The position numbers were made by a program, and so were the translations under genes. 64,000 nt of DNA. Source: Pimelobacter simplex (lineage in GTDB: Bacteria > Actinomycetota > Actinomycetes > Propionibacteriales > Nocardioidaceae). The notes beneath the pieces are model-generated. The model was not told where the DNA came from. It did no database searches and worked only from the letters and a program-made list of their open reading frames with translations. The stretch spans positions 4,464,001 to 4,528,000 of the forward strand of contig NZ_CP096276.1 of NCBI RefSeq assembly GCF_024662235.1, written 5' to 3'. Within the stretch, counting starts at the first letter, position 1. Every line of letters begins with the position of its first letter. Shown in pieces: positions 55,865 through 64,000 of this stretch.

Positions 55865-57742
55865 ATGGGCACCGCGACGACCGTGCGCGCCACCCTCGTC
55901 CTGCTCCTCTCGTGGGGGCCCGCGGGTCCTGGTCTCCTCCTCTCGTACGGCGCCCCGGAGAGCCTGGAGGCGGTCGGCACCTTCAGCGTCGCCCTCGCCT
56001 TCGGTGGCGCCGCCGCGCTGCTCGCGGCGGCACCCGGGCCGGCGTTCCGGGGCGGGGGCGGGCCGCTCGTCGTACCGACCTTCGCGGTGGCCGCCGTGGG
56101 CGCCGGCGCCTCGACGCTCGCCGCGGGGCTGCGGAGCCGCGCCATGGCGGGCGAGGGCGGGCTGTGGCTCGACCTGCTCGAGGTCGCCTGGATGCCGGGC
56201 GGGCTGACGATCGCGTGCGTGCTGAGCGCCGCCGTGCTCACCGGGTCGCGCGCGTTGCTGGCGGCCGGCGCGGTGGTCGCGGCCGGGGTGACCGCGACGA
56301 CCACGGCCGAGATGCGGCTGCAGCGCGACATCCCGCTCGACATCGTGCTGTGGGCGCTGTGGCTGGCTCTCGGGGTCGCGTCGGCGGTGATCGTCGTGGT
56401 GGTGGCGCGGCGGCGGCGCGCTCCCGAGCGGCAGATCGCGGTGTGGCTGGCGCTCGCCCATGCGGCGGTGCTGGTGTGCGCCGTGGGTGCCTATGTCGTC
56501 GACGACGCGAGCGGTACGACGTCCACCAGTGCGACCTTCGCGGCCACCTTCCTGCCGGCCGCGGTGACGTTCGCGGCGGCGGCCTTCCTGCTCACCGCGC
56601 TGACCGGCGAGAGTGCCGCGGTCGCGCCGGCCCTCGCCCGGGTCACCGTGTGGGTCCTCCTCATCGCCGCCCTCCTCGTGGCGTACGGCGCCGTGGCGGC
56701 CCTCGCCGCCAAGGTCGCCCCGCTCACCCCGACGAGCGGCGGCATGATCGCGGTCGTCGTCCTCGCCGTCGGGGTGGGCCCGACCCGCCGCTGGGTGCAG
56801 CGCGCGGTCGACCAGCTCCTGTACGGCGGCTCCGCCGACCCGAGCGCGCTGCTGCGCAAGGTGAGCGAGGAGGTGGCCGCCGGGGCCGAGGACGCCGGTT
56901 CCCTGGACGCCCTGGCCGAGGCGCTGCGCCGCTCGCTGCGGCTCGGCGGGGTCGCGATCCGGTCGGCCGCACCGGGTGGTCCGGCGGTCGTCGCCGGCAC
57001 GGTCGACCCGGCGACGTCGGTCTCGCTCGAGCTCGTCGCCGCCGACGGCCCGTGCGGCGAGGTCGAGATGTCCGCGGAGTGGGGCCGCGACGTCGAGATG
57101 CGCACCCTCGCCGCGCTGCGCCGGATCGGTGGCGTGCTGACGGTCGCCGTGCGGCTCGCGGAGGTCAACGACGACCTGCTCGAGGCCCGGCGCCGGGCGA
57201 GCGAGATCGCCGCCAGCGAGCGGCACCTGGCCCGTACCGAGATCGAGGCGACCGTCGAGCCCATGCTGGTCCGCATCCGCGACGACCTCGGCGGCGTCGC
57301 CGCCGGGGCCGACCCGGCCGACGAGCTCGCCCGCGCCGGTACGGCGCTGCGCGCGGCCACCACCCACGTGCGCGACCTCGCCCGCACGCTGCTCCCCGGA
57401 TCGCTCGACGCCGGCGACCTCCCGGGCGCCCTCGGCGAGCTGGCCGCGCGGTTCGACATACCGGTGCTGCGGGCCGACGTCGCGCACCCGCCCGAGCGAC
57501 CCGAGGTCGTCTACCACCTCGTCGCCGAGGCGGTCCTGCGCGCCCGGCGCGACGGCGGGATCGAGCGCGTCGAGGTCGCCGTCGTGGCGCCGGACCGCTG
57601 GACGCTGCGGCTGCTCGGCGACGCCGACCGGACCACCTCCCTGCGCGCGGCGCTGCTCGAGCGGGCCTCCGACGCCGGCTACGGCCACGTCGGACCGGAC
57701 GACGGCACCACGCTCCACCTCGCCCGGAGCGAGCCCCGGTGA
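55865..57742 (+). CDS. Degenerate membrane histidine kinase-like protein
   Basis: 625 residues from ATG 55865 with AGGAGG upstream. About ten membrane segments fill residues 5-310, then PTRRWVQRAVDQLLYGGSAD and a GAF-like region. The kinase part is degenerate. The dimerisation helix reads RTEIEATVEPMLVRIRDDLG, with no His where the partner has LHDGLGP. The ATPase region (VYHLVAEAVLRARRDGGIER) lacks the N-box Asn and the G-box. It is therefore probably an accessory or sensory subunit. It overlaps the next kinase by 4 bp (GTGA), shares the same plan, and likely arose by tandem duplication. Confidence 0.82.
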   Translation: MGTATTVRATLVLLLSWGPAGPGLLLSYGAPESLEAVGTFSVALAFGGAAALLAAAPGPAFRGGGGPLVVPTFAVAAVGAGASTLAAGLRSRAMAGEGGLWLDLLEVAWMPGGLTIACVLSAAVLTGSRALLAAGAVVAAGVTATTTAEMRLQRDIPLDIVLWALWLALGVASAVIVVVVARRRRAPERQIAVWLALAHAAVLVCAVGAYVVDDASGTTSTSATFAATFLPAAVTFAAAAFLLTALTGESAAVAPALARVTVWVLLIAALLVAYGAVAALAAKVAPLTPTSGGMIAVVVLAVGVGPTRRWVQRAVDQLLYGGSADPSALLRKVSEEVAAGAEDAGSLDALAEALRRSLRLGGVAIRSAAPGGPAVVAGTVDPATSVSLELVAADGPCGEVEMSAEWGRDVEMRTLAALRRIGGVLTVAVRLAEVNDDLLEARRRASEIAASERHLARTEIEATVEPMLVRIRDDLGGVAAGADPADELARAGTALRAATTHVRDLARTLLPGSLDAGDLPGALGELAARFDIPVLRADVAHPPERPEVVYHLVAEAVLRARRDGGIERVEVAVVAPDRWTLRLLGDADRTTSLRAALLERASDAGYGHVGPDDGTTLHLARSEPR

Positions 57743-59760
57743 GCCGCCCGCCCGTCTGGCGTTGGGTCGCCGCGGTGCTCGTCGTCGTCACGTCATGGGG
57801 GCTCGCGGGCGGCTCCGTGGCAATCGCGTGGGCGTTCCAGCTCCCGGCCGCGCCGGTGCCGGGCACCTTCCTCGCGTCCTCGCCCCCGGAGGCGCAGGCG
57901 CACTTCGACGACATCGGCGTGACGGTCGCCTTCGTCTACGCGCCGCTCGCCGCCGTCCTGCTCCTGCGCCGCCCGCAGCCGGTCGCCGTGGTGATGGCCG
58001 TGCATGCGGTCGGCTCGGGCCTCGCCGCCTTCGGCGTCCAGTACGGACTGCTCGCCGCGGACCGCCCGGGCCTGCCCGGCGGCGGCTTCCTCGCGTACGC
58101 CGGCGGCTGGGGCTTCGTCCCGGGCACCTTCCTCACCGCGATCGTCCCGGTTCTCCTGCTCCCGGAGCCGGCCCGTGTGCTGCGCCGGGTGCTGGTGCCG
58201 GTGGTCGCGGTGGCGACGGCGATCGCGACGCTGACCTCGCTCACCCACCAGAGCCCCGGGATGCTCCGCAATCCCCTCGCGCCGGACTGGCCGTCGTACC
58301 AGACGGCGGCGCAGGACATCTACGCCGTCACGGCCGCCGTCGCGCTCTCCTCGTCGCTGGCGGTGATCGTGGTGATGGTCCGGCGGCTGCGCGCGGCCAC
58401 GCCGGACGAGCGCTCCCCCGTGCGCTGGCTGCTCGTGGGGCACGTCTTCCTCACCGCGTCGTACCTCGTCACGGTGCTGCCCGCGTCGCTCCAGCTCGCC
58501 GCGCCGCTGTGGGCGTTCGCCACGATCGCGCCGATCATCGGGCAGATCTTCTATCCCTCCGCGATCCTCGTGATGGGCCTCCAGCACCGGCTGCGCGGCG
58601 TCGACGTCGCGGTCAGCACGGTGCTCACGACGAGCATCGTCGCGGTGCTCGCGGCGGGCGCCTACTACGTCACCGTCACCGTCCTCGAGTACGCCGGCGA
58701 GGCCAGCGCCGCCGCCGGATTCACCACCGCGGCGGTCATCGCCGTCGCGCTGCTGCCCGCCCACAACGTCATCCAGCACCGGGTCGACCGCCTCGTCTAC
58801 GGCGAGGCCGGTGCCCCCGAGCGGCTAGTCGCCGACCTCGGTGCCCAGGTCGGCGAGATCGCGACGGGCGACGACGGCGTCCGCGCGCTCGCGGCCGCGC
58901 TGCGCACGACGCTGCGGCTGGGCTCGGTCCACATCGGGCCGGCGCCCGCGGCCGACGTACCGGAGCCGGTGGTGTCGTTCTCCCTCGACGCGGACGACGA
59001 CGCGCTGCTCGTGGTGACCGGTCCGGCCGGGGGGCTGCCGATCGGCCGTCGTACCCGGGAGGCGATCGGGGACCTCACGCCCGTCATCGGCGCCGTGGTC
59101 CGGCTCGCCGCCGCGGCGACCGCGCTCGACACCGCCCGCGCGCTGGCCGCCGACGCCCGCCACGCCGAGCGGCGGGCACTGCGCCGCGAGCTGCACGACG
59201 GCCTCGGACCGGCGCTGTCCGGCGCCGCCTTCTCGGTCGCGGCCGCCGCCAACCTGCTCGCCCGCGGCGACCGGCCCGGCGCCGTCGCCGCGGTCGCGCG
59301 GGTCCAGGAGCTCCTCGACACCCAGGCCGCGACGCTGGCCAACCTCGCCGTCGGCGGACCCGCTCCGGTGCGCGACCTGGGCCGCGCGCTCGACCAGCTC
59401 GTGACGTCGTTCGAGGGCGCCGGACCGCGCCTGGACCTCGACACCAGCGGCGAGATCTTCCTCGATCCTCACCGCGCCGGCATCGTGCACCGGATCGCCT
59501 CCGAGGCCGTGCACAACGCGGTCCGGCACGCCGACGCGTCCGCGGTGACCGTCGCGCTGGGCGCCGTACCGGGCGAGGTGCTGCGGGTCCAGGACGACGG
59601 CCGGGGCATCGACCGCACCGGGCCCGAGGGCGTCGGGCTCTCCTCGATGCACGAGTGGGCGGCCGAGGCCGGCCTGGAGTGCTGGGTCACCGCCCCCGCG
59701 GACGGCGGCACGCTCGTCGTCGTACGACTGACCCGGAAGGAGGCGCCCACACGAAGGTGA
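57739..59760 (+). CDS. Membrane sensor histidine kinase (NarL-system type)
   Basis: 673 residues from GTG 57739. N-terminal eight or so membrane segments (7-330) end in VIQHRVDRLVYGEAGAPERL. Kinase: HisKA_3 box RRALRRELHDGLGPALSGAA with the phosphorylated His, N-box IVHRIASEAVHNAVRHADAS, G1 VQDDGRGI and G2 GVGLSSM. All catalytic boxes are present. It should phosphorylate the divergently encoded response regulator at 55043-55705. Its signal is unknown. It is coupled to the degenerate kinase upstream, with which it may heterodimerise. Confidence 0.92.
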   Translation: MSRPPVWRWVAAVLVVVTSWGLAGGSVAIAWAFQLPAAPVPGTFLASSPPEAQAHFDDIGVTVAFVYAPLAAVLLLRRPQPVAVVMAVHAVGSGLAAFGVQYGLLAADRPGLPGGGFLAYAGGWGFVPGTFLTAIVPVLLLPEPARVLRRVLVPVVAVATAIATLTSLTHQSPGMLRNPLAPDWPSYQTAAQDIYAVTAAVALSSSLAVIVVMVRRLRAATPDERSPVRWLLVGHVFLTASYLVTVLPASLQLAAPLWAFATIAPIIGQIFYPSAILVMGLQHRLRGVDVAVSTVLTTSIVAVLAAGAYYVTVTVLEYAGEASAAAGFTTAAVIAVALLPAHNVIQHRVDRLVYGEAGAPERLVADLGAQVGEIATGDDGVRALAAALRTTLRLGSVHIGPAPAADVPEPVVSFSLDADDDALLVVTGPAGGLPIGRRTREAIGDLTPVIGAVVRLAAAATALDTARALAADARHAERRALRRELHDGLGPALSGAAFSVAAAANLLARGDRPGAVAAVARVQELLDTQAATLANLAVGGPAPVRDLGRALDQLVTSFEGAGPRLDLDTSGEIFLDPHRAGIVHRIASEAVHNAVRHADASAVTVALGAVPGEVLRVQDDGRGIDRTGPEGVGLSSMHEWAAEAGLECWVTAPADGGTLVVVRLTRKEAPTRR

Positions 59761-59807
59761 TCCCGCGCCCTGCCCACCGGGACGCCGGGACCGCGAGCCT
59801 CGGCAGC

Positions 59808-60524
59808 ATGTCGATCTCACTGTCCGCCGCCACCACCGCCCCGCCCCGCACCACCCGGCACTGGGCCGCCGCCGGCGTCCTCGCCGGGGTCGCCTCGCTC
59901 GCCAGCGTGCTCCTGTCGCTGGCGCTCTCCCGGCCCTACGAGGAGGGCAGCATCGTCACGCCCGCCCTCATCGAGGCCGGGCTCGAGGACAAGCGGCCCC
60001 TCCTCGTCGCCTTCCACGTCACGACCGTCGCCGCCGCCCTGCTGCTCGTCGTCTTCGCGGCCGGGCTGCGCCGCCGGATCCGGTCCAGCCACGCACCCCA
60101 GGCACTCGCTCCCGACGTCGCCTTCGCCGGCCTGCTGCTCGTCGCCGCGGCCCAGCTGCTGGGCAGCGGGCTCGACACCGAGTTCCTCTTCGGCATCGGC
60201 GACAAGGCGGTCAACCTCCCCGAGGACGCCAGCACCTACTCGCACTGGATCGCCACGATCCCCTGGCTGTGGGCGGGCGGAGGGCTCGCCGGCCTCGCGG
60301 TCGGGGTCGCCTCGCGGGCGGGCGTCGTACCGCGGTGGGTGGGGGGCGTGGGCTTCGTCCTCGGGGGCCTGGTCGTGCTGATCGCCCTGTCGCCGCTGCA
60401 GTACCTCGCCGCCCTGCCGGGCGCGCTGTGGCTGCTGGTGACGGCCTTCGGGTTCGCGGCGAGCGACCGTCGCCAGCTGACCTCAGCTCAGCCGATCGTC
60501 GCGGCGTCGATCACGAACCGGTAG
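59808..60524 (+). CDS. Hypothetical multipass membrane protein
   Basis: 238 residues from ATG 59808. Five to six hydrophobic segments: [78 protein letters not shown]. The pattern resembles DUF4386-like membrane proteins, but motifs are too weak to commit. It lies 47 bp after the kinase gene and its 3' end overlaps the convergent alcohol dehydrogenase gene by 37 bp. Function unknown. Confidence 0.65.
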   Translation: MSISLSAATTAPPRTTRHWAAAGVLAGVASLASVLLSLALSRPYEEGSIVTPALIEAGLEDKRPLLVAFHVTTVAAALLLVVFAAGLRRRIRSSHAPQALAPDVAFAGLLLVAAAQLLGSGLDTEFLFGIGDKAVNLPEDASTYSHWIATIPWLWAGGGLAGLAVGVASRAGVVPRWVGGVGFVLGGLVVLIALSPLQYLAALPGALWLLVTAFGFAASDRRQLTSAQPIVAASITNR

Positions 60525-61543
60525 CGCACGTCGGAGGCCAGCACCCGCTCGTACGCCTCGTTGACCCGGTCCGCCGCGATGACCTCGATGTCCGCGCCGA
60601 TGCCGTGCTCGGCGCAGAAGTCGAGCATCTCCTGGGTCTCGGCGATGCCGCCGATCATCGACCCGGCGAACGAGTGCCGTCCGTAGATGAGGGCCATCGC
60701 CTCGACGCTGAACGGCTTCGGCGGCGCCCCCACGTTGACGAAGGCGCCGTCGACGGCGAGCAGCCGCAGGTAGGCGTTGACGTCGAGGCTCGCGCTCACC
60801 GTGTTGACGATGAGGTCGAACTTCCCGGCGAGCACCTGGAAGGTCGCCGGGTCGGAGGTCGCGTGGTAGTGGTCGGCGCCGAGCCGCTCGGCGTCCTCCT
60901 GCTTCTTGAGCGACTGCGAGAGCACGGTGACCTCGGCGCCCAGCGCGTGGGCGATCTTGACGCCCATGTGCCCGAGCCCGCCGAGGCCGACGATGGCGAC
61001 CTTCTTGCCGGGACCGGCGCCCCACCTCTTCAGCGGCGAGTACGTCGTGATGCCGGCGCAGAGCAGCGGAGCGGCCGCGGCCGGGTCGATCCCCTCGGGC
61101 ACGGAGAGCACGAAATGCGCGTCGACGACGACGTGCGTCGAGTAGCCGCCCTGGGTGGTGGTGCCGTCGCGGTCGGTGACGGCGTAGGTGCCGACGCCGC
61201 CCTTGAGGCAGAACTGCTCGTCGCCGTTGCGGCAGTTGACGCACTCCCGGCACGAGCGGACGAAGCAGCCGACGCCCACCCGGTCGCCGACCTGGTGGTT
61301 GGTGACGTCCGCGCCGATCTCGGTGACGACGCCGACGATCTCGTGGCCGGGGACGACGGGGAACGGCTGCGGCCCCCAGTCACCGCGGACGGTGTGGATG
61401 TCGGAGTGGCAGATGCCGGCGTACTCGATGGCGATGAGCACGTCGTTCGCGCCGACCGCGCGGCGCTCGATCGTCAGCGGGGCGAGCGGCGCACCGCTCT
61501 CGGGAGCGGCCCAGGCGGCAACGCGGGTGCGGTCGTAGGTCAT
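60488..61543 (-). CDS. Zinc-dependent NAD(P) alcohol dehydrogenase (CAD/YahK type)
   Basis: 351 residues from ATG 61543 with GAGGAG 8 nt upstream. Catalytic zinc Cys in [19 protein letters not shown] in [15 protein letters not shown], structural zinc set [15 protein letters not shown], catalytic third ligand in [13 protein letters not shown], Rossmann motif [20 protein letters not shown]. The SLKK segment after the second strand suggests NADP preference. Such enzymes reduce broad aldehydes. It lies 14 bp downstream of the merR gene on the same strand and is presumably induced through it. Confidence 0.92.
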   Translation of the reverse strand: MTYDRTRVAAWAAPESGAPLAPLTIERRAVGANDVLIAIEYAGICHSDIHTVRGDWGPQPFPVVPGHEIVGVVTEIGADVTNHQVGDRVGVGCFVRSCRECVNCRNGDEQFCLKGGVGTYAVTDRDGTTTQGGYSTHVVVDAHFVLSVPEGIDPAAAAPLLCAGITTYSPLKRWGAGPGKKVAIVGLGGLGHMGVKIAHALGAEVTVLSQSLKKQEDAERLGADHYHATSDPATFQVLAGKFDLIVNTVSASLDVNAYLRLLAVDGAFVNVGAPPKPFSVEAMALIYGRHSFAGSMIGGIAETQEMLDFCAEHGIGADIEVIAADRVNEAYERVLASDVRYRFVIDAATIG

Positions 61544-61557
61544 GGGAGATCTCCTCG

Positions 61558-62013
61558 TCACTTGGTTCTCTTGAGCTCGTCAGCGAGTGCGCGGGCGCGC
61601 TCCGACTGCTCCGACGCGCGGGCGTCGTCACCGTCGGCCACGGCCTGCCAGACGTCGATCTTGAGCTCGACGTAGCGCCGCCGTACGGCGAGCAGCTCGG
61701 CCTCGCGGGCCAACCGCTCCCGCTGCGCCGTGAGCAGCCCGATCTGCTGCTCGGCGGCCGTCGCACCGGCGGCGGCGTTGGCGACGTACTGGCGCATGTC
61801 ACTCACCGCCATGCCGGTCGCGCTGAGGCACGCCACCCAGGTCAGCAGGTCGAGGTCGTCCTCGGTGTAGACCCGGTGCCCGCTGCTCGCGGACCGGCTC
61901 ACCGGCGCGACCACGCCGATCGACTCGTAGTAGCGCAGCGTGCTGGCCGGCAGACCGGTCAGGGCCGCGGCCTCTTTGATGGAGAAGGTCCGGCTCCGGG
62001 TCTGCGCACTCAC
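61558..62013 (-). CDS. MerR-family regulator
   Basis: 151 residues from GTG 62013. [20 protein letters not shown] is the MerR HTH and [20 protein letters not shown] the wing; a C-terminal coiled coil follows ([20 protein letters not shown]). No Cys pair of metal sensors is present: the only Cys is in VACLSATG. It therefore probably senses aldehydes or other stress like NmlR-type proteins (inference), fitting its dehydrogenase partner. It has a leaderless promoter with an 18-bp palindromic operator in the spacer. Confidence 0.9.
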   Translation of the reverse strand: MSAQTRSRTFSIKEAAALTGLPASTLRYYESIGVVAPVSRSASSGHRVYTEDDLDLLTWVACLSATGMAVSDMRQYVANAAAGATAAEQQIGLLTAQRERLAREAELLAVRRRYVELKIDVWQAVADGDDARASEQSERARALADELKRTK

Positions 62014-62020
62014 TTCATCG

Positions 62021-62055
62021 AGGCTAGGAACTTCAAGTACTTGAAGTCAAAGGTG
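62021..62055 (-). promoter_or_regulatory. MerR-type promoter with 18-bp palindrome
   Basis: On the minus strand -35 TTGACT (62046-62051) is separated by 18 bp from -10 TAGCCT (62021-62026), which lies 7 nt before the merR GTG. ACTTCAAGTACTTGAAGT (62030-62047) is a perfect palindrome across the spacer, as in MerR-family operators where DNA twisting activates an over-long spacer. Confidence 0.75.
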
Positions 62056-62070
62056 TGGGAAAGGTGCAGG

Positions 62071-62505
62071 ATGCTCGGCTCGCGGAAGAGGACCAAGAAG
62101 CTCGACGACCTGATGGCGCGGCTCAGGCCCGACCTGAGCCGGGAGTCGCTCGGCGTCGGACCCGCCTTCCCCGGCATCGCCCCGAACCCGCTCCTGAGCA
62201 GCGCCGCCCGCAAGCGCAAGGCGGAGCTGCGCACGGGTGCGCTCGCGCTCGGCGTCCTCGTCGACTGGCGCGAGGTCAGCAGCGACGGCAGCCCCCGCGT
62301 GGTCCTGGTGCTCGACGTGGAGACCCCCGACGGCACCGCGTTCCGCGGGATCGCCGACGAGGACCTCACCATCACCGAGCTCACCCGGCTCGCTCCCGGG
62401 CAGACGCTCCCCGTGCGCTACCGACCGGCCGTGATGGACCACTACGTCGCCCTCGCCCGGGACGCCGACCCCGCCCAGGTGCAGGGGCTCTACGACCGCA
62501 GGTAG
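62071..62505 (+). CDS. Hypothetical small soluble protein
   Basis: 144 residues from ATG 62071 (GGAAAGG upstream). A basic N-terminus (SRKRTKKLDDLMARLRPDLS) and a beta-rich C-terminal half (VVLVLDVETPDGTAFRGIAD, ITELTRLAPGQTLPVRYRPA) suggest a small SH3- or OB-like barrel of the type in DUF3592 relatives. No membrane segment. It is divergent from merR and shares its operator region, so it may be coregulated. Its 3' end overlaps the convergent response regulator by 16 bp. Confidence 0.62.
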   Translation: MLGSRKRTKKLDDLMARLRPDLSRESLGVGPAFPGIAPNPLLSSAARKRKAELRTGALALGVLVDWREVSSDGSPRVVLVLDVETPDGTAFRGIADEDLTITELTRLAPGQTLPVRYRPAVMDHYVALARDADPAQVQGLYDRR

Positions 62506-63128
62506 GCCAGGACGGCGAGCACCCGGCGGTGCCCGCTGTCGGACGTGGCGAGCCCGAGCTTGGCGAAGATGTTGCCGATGTGCTTGCTGACCGCGGCCTC
62601 GGTGACGACCAGCCGCTCCGCGATCGACCCGTTGTCGAGCCCCTCGGCCATCAGCCCGAGCACCTCCCGCTCCCGCGGGGTGAGCGACTGGACCGGGTCG
62701 TCGGCGCGACGCCGGCTCAGCAGCTGCGAGATCACCTCGGGGTCCATGACGGTGCCGCCCGCGGCGACCCGGCGCAGCGCGTCGACGAAGGCGGCCACCT
62801 TGCCCACGCGCTCCTTGAGCAGGTAGCCGAGCCCGTCGGCACCGCGCGCGAGCAGCTCGCCGGCGTACCGGTCCTCGACGTACGCCGACAGCACGAGCAC
62901 CGGGAACCCGGGACGACGGGCGCGCGCCTCGACCGCCGCCTTCAGCCCCTCGCTGGTGTACGTCGGCGGCATCCGCACGTCGAGCACCGCGGCGTCGGCG
63001 TGGTCCAGGTGGGCGAGGAAGTCCTCCGCGTTGTCGACCGCGGCGACCACGTCGAAGCCCTCGCTGCGCAGCAGCAGGGCCAGTCCCTCGCGCAGGAGGG
63101 TGTCGTCCTCGGCGATCACGATCCGCAT
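62490..63128 (-). CDS. NarL-type response regulator
   Basis: 212 residues. Receiver MRIVIAEDDTLLREGLALLL, Asp in AAVLDVRMPPTYTSEGL, Lys in LGYLLKERVGK. LuxR HTH: LTPREREVLGLMAEGLDNGS, RLVVTEAAVSKHIGNIFAKL. MPPTYTSEG is typical of actinobacterial DesR/LiaR-like regulators paired with short HisKA_3 kinases. It overlaps the upstream kinase gene by 13 bp. Confidence 0.93.
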   Translation of the reverse strand: MRIVIAEDDTLLREGLALLLRSEGFDVVAAVDNAEDFLAHLDHADAAVLDVRMPPTYTSEGLKAAVEARARRPGFPVLVLSAYVEDRYAGELLARGADGLGYLLKERVGKVAAFVDALRRVAAGGTVMDPEVISQLLSRRRADDPVQSLTPREREVLGLMAEGLDNGSIAERLVVTEAAVSKHIGNIFAKLGLATSDSGHRRVLAVLAYLRS

Positions 63129-64000
63129 GCCAGCTCCGCCCTCACGTTCGTCGGTCCGCCCTCGGGGCTCACCACGGTCATCCGTCCCTCGAAAGCCTCC
63201 ACCCGTCGCCGCATCCCGGCGAGGCCGCCCCCCGGTCGCTCCACGGCACCGCCGCGGCCGTCGTCCTCGACCTCGACGACGAGCCACGCGTCGTCCACGG
63301 CGACCCGGACGTGCACGGCACGCGCCGCGCTGTACTTGTTCACGTTGTTGAGCGCCTCGGCCACGAGGAAGTAGCTGGCGGACTCGAGCGCCGCCGGCAC
63401 CCGGCCGATGCCGTCGACCGTCAGGGTGCACGGCACCACGCTGCGCCCGGCCAACGAGGCGAGGGCGCCCTCGAGGCCGAGCTCGTCGAGGATCGGCGGA
63501 TAGATGTCGTGCACCGTCCGGCGCAGCCCGGCGAGCGCCTCGGTCGCCGCCTCCTGCGCGCTGCGCAGCTGTGGCAGCCCGTCGCCTCCGGTCTCGAAGG
63601 CGCGCTCGGCGAGGCCCATCATCATCACGACGCTCACCAGCCGGTTCTGGGCGCCGTCGTGCAGGTCGCGCTCGATCCGGCGGAGCTCGGCACCGTGCGC
63701 GTCGAGAGCCGCCGCCCGGCTGAGGGTCAGCGAGTCCACCCGGGCCCGCAGCTCGAAGCGCCGGTCGGGCGTCAGCAGCCGGGCCGAGACCGCCGCGACC
63801 CCGCGCGCCGCGGCGAGCACCAGGAACCACGAGAGCACGGCGTACGCCGCCGCGACCAGCGGCATCGTCGCGGCCAGCCCCCACGAGGTCACCGGGTACG
63901 GCGCCACGACGGGCTCGTCGGCCGGCACCAGGAACCAGTAGAACGGCACCAGCAGCGAGCTCACGACGCCCAGCGGGATCGTGATGCACACCAGCGTGAC
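63116..64000 (-). CDS. Sensor histidine kinase, C-terminal part (5' truncated by window)
   Basis: At least 294 residues, open past the window end. Two membrane segments (VVSSLLVPFYWFLV; LVAAAYAVLSWFLVLAAA), HisKA_3 box ELRRIERDLHDGAQNRLVSV with the phospho-His, N-box VAEALNNVNKYSAA, G-box VEVEDDGRGG and GGGLAGMRRRV. It pairs with the overlapping response regulator. The residue after the H-box, AQNRLVS, is typical of the DesK-like actinobacterial group with a DUF1707- or PspC-type sensor. The sensor half is outside the window. Confidence 0.92.
   Translation of the reverse strand, partial: VTLVCITIPLGVVSSLLVPFYWFLVPADEPVVAPYPVTSWGLAATMPLVAAAYAVLSWFLVLAAARGVAAVSARLLTPDRRFELRARVDSLTLSRAAALDAHGAELRRIERDLHDGAQNRLVSVVMMMGLAERAFETGGDGLPQLRSAQEAATEALAGLRRTVHDIYPPILDELGLEGALASLAGRSVVPCTLTVDGIGRVPAALESASYFLVAEALNNVNKYSAARAVHVRVAVDDAWLVVEVEDDGRGGAVERPGGGLAGMRRRVEAFEGRMTVVSPEGGPTNVRAELACGS

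Overview
The window is a high-GC actinobacterial chromosome segment, most like a Nocardioidaceae (Nocardioides-type) organism. This is judged from a type VII secretion EccC, two luciferase-like (F420-type) oxidoreductases, a fused lysX, Gly-rich lipoproteins and many leaderless genes with a TANNNT box 6-7 nt before an ATG or GTG. The taxon is inference, since no rRNA marker is present. No tRNA, rRNA, CRISPR array, transposase or phage gene was seen.

Layout. 1-2.6 kb: the 3' end of eccC, a YibE/F-type membrane protein and a small PLDc_N protein. 2.7-6.4 kb: a zinc-starvation island. A CobW/G3E GTPase is followed by two divergent operons that share one Zur-like palindrome (4763-4777). They encode cysteine-poor L28, L33, S14 plus an HU protein leftward, and L31B, a CobW-like protein without a P-loop, L32 and L36 rightward. 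6.5-9.5 kb: VanZ-like protein, a 3-ketosteroid dehydrogenase-like flavoprotein under a KstR-like box, and a MarR/VOC pair. 9.6-14.5 kb: CorA, a long GAPDH with a strong terminator, an unknown protein, an NlpC/P60 hydrolase behind a probable c-di-AMP riboswitch, and a DUF4031 protein. 14.4-23.3 kb: lipid or steroid type catabolic genes (dienoyl-CoA isomerase-like, two luciferase-like enzymes, a fused FAD/Fe-S dehydrogenase, two SDRs, YceI), with a perfect KstR-type operator and a KstR2-type operator. 23.6-30.2 kb: a MalT/LuxR-type regulator beside a giant secreted DUF11-propeller-sortase fusion.

30.4-41.8 kb: small unknown proteins, a small alarmone synthetase, a secreted subtilase, gamma-carbonic anhydrase, a compositionally odd membrane protein, lysX with a DUF998 protein and an S51-like peptidase, and a flavin reductase. 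41.8-54.6 kb is a cell-envelope/secretome region: secreted amidase with Ig-like tail, AraC regulator, a Gly-rich RTX-type secreted protein, a TiaS-like gene coupled to two Gly-rich lipoproteins (the first frameshifted), an MFS-carboxypeptidase-regulatory fusion and a TAT esterase. 54.6-64 kb: an excalibur protein, a response regulator divergent from two tandem sensor kinases (one degenerate), a MerR-controlled zinc alcohol dehydrogenase, and a second NarL-type two-component pair cut by the window end.

The main themes are metal (zinc) economy, TetR-type control of lipid or steroid catabolism, second-messenger control (c-di-AMP riboswitch, (p)ppGpp synthetase) and a rich set of multidomain exported proteins. 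All similarity statements are from recognising motifs by eye; no database search was run.
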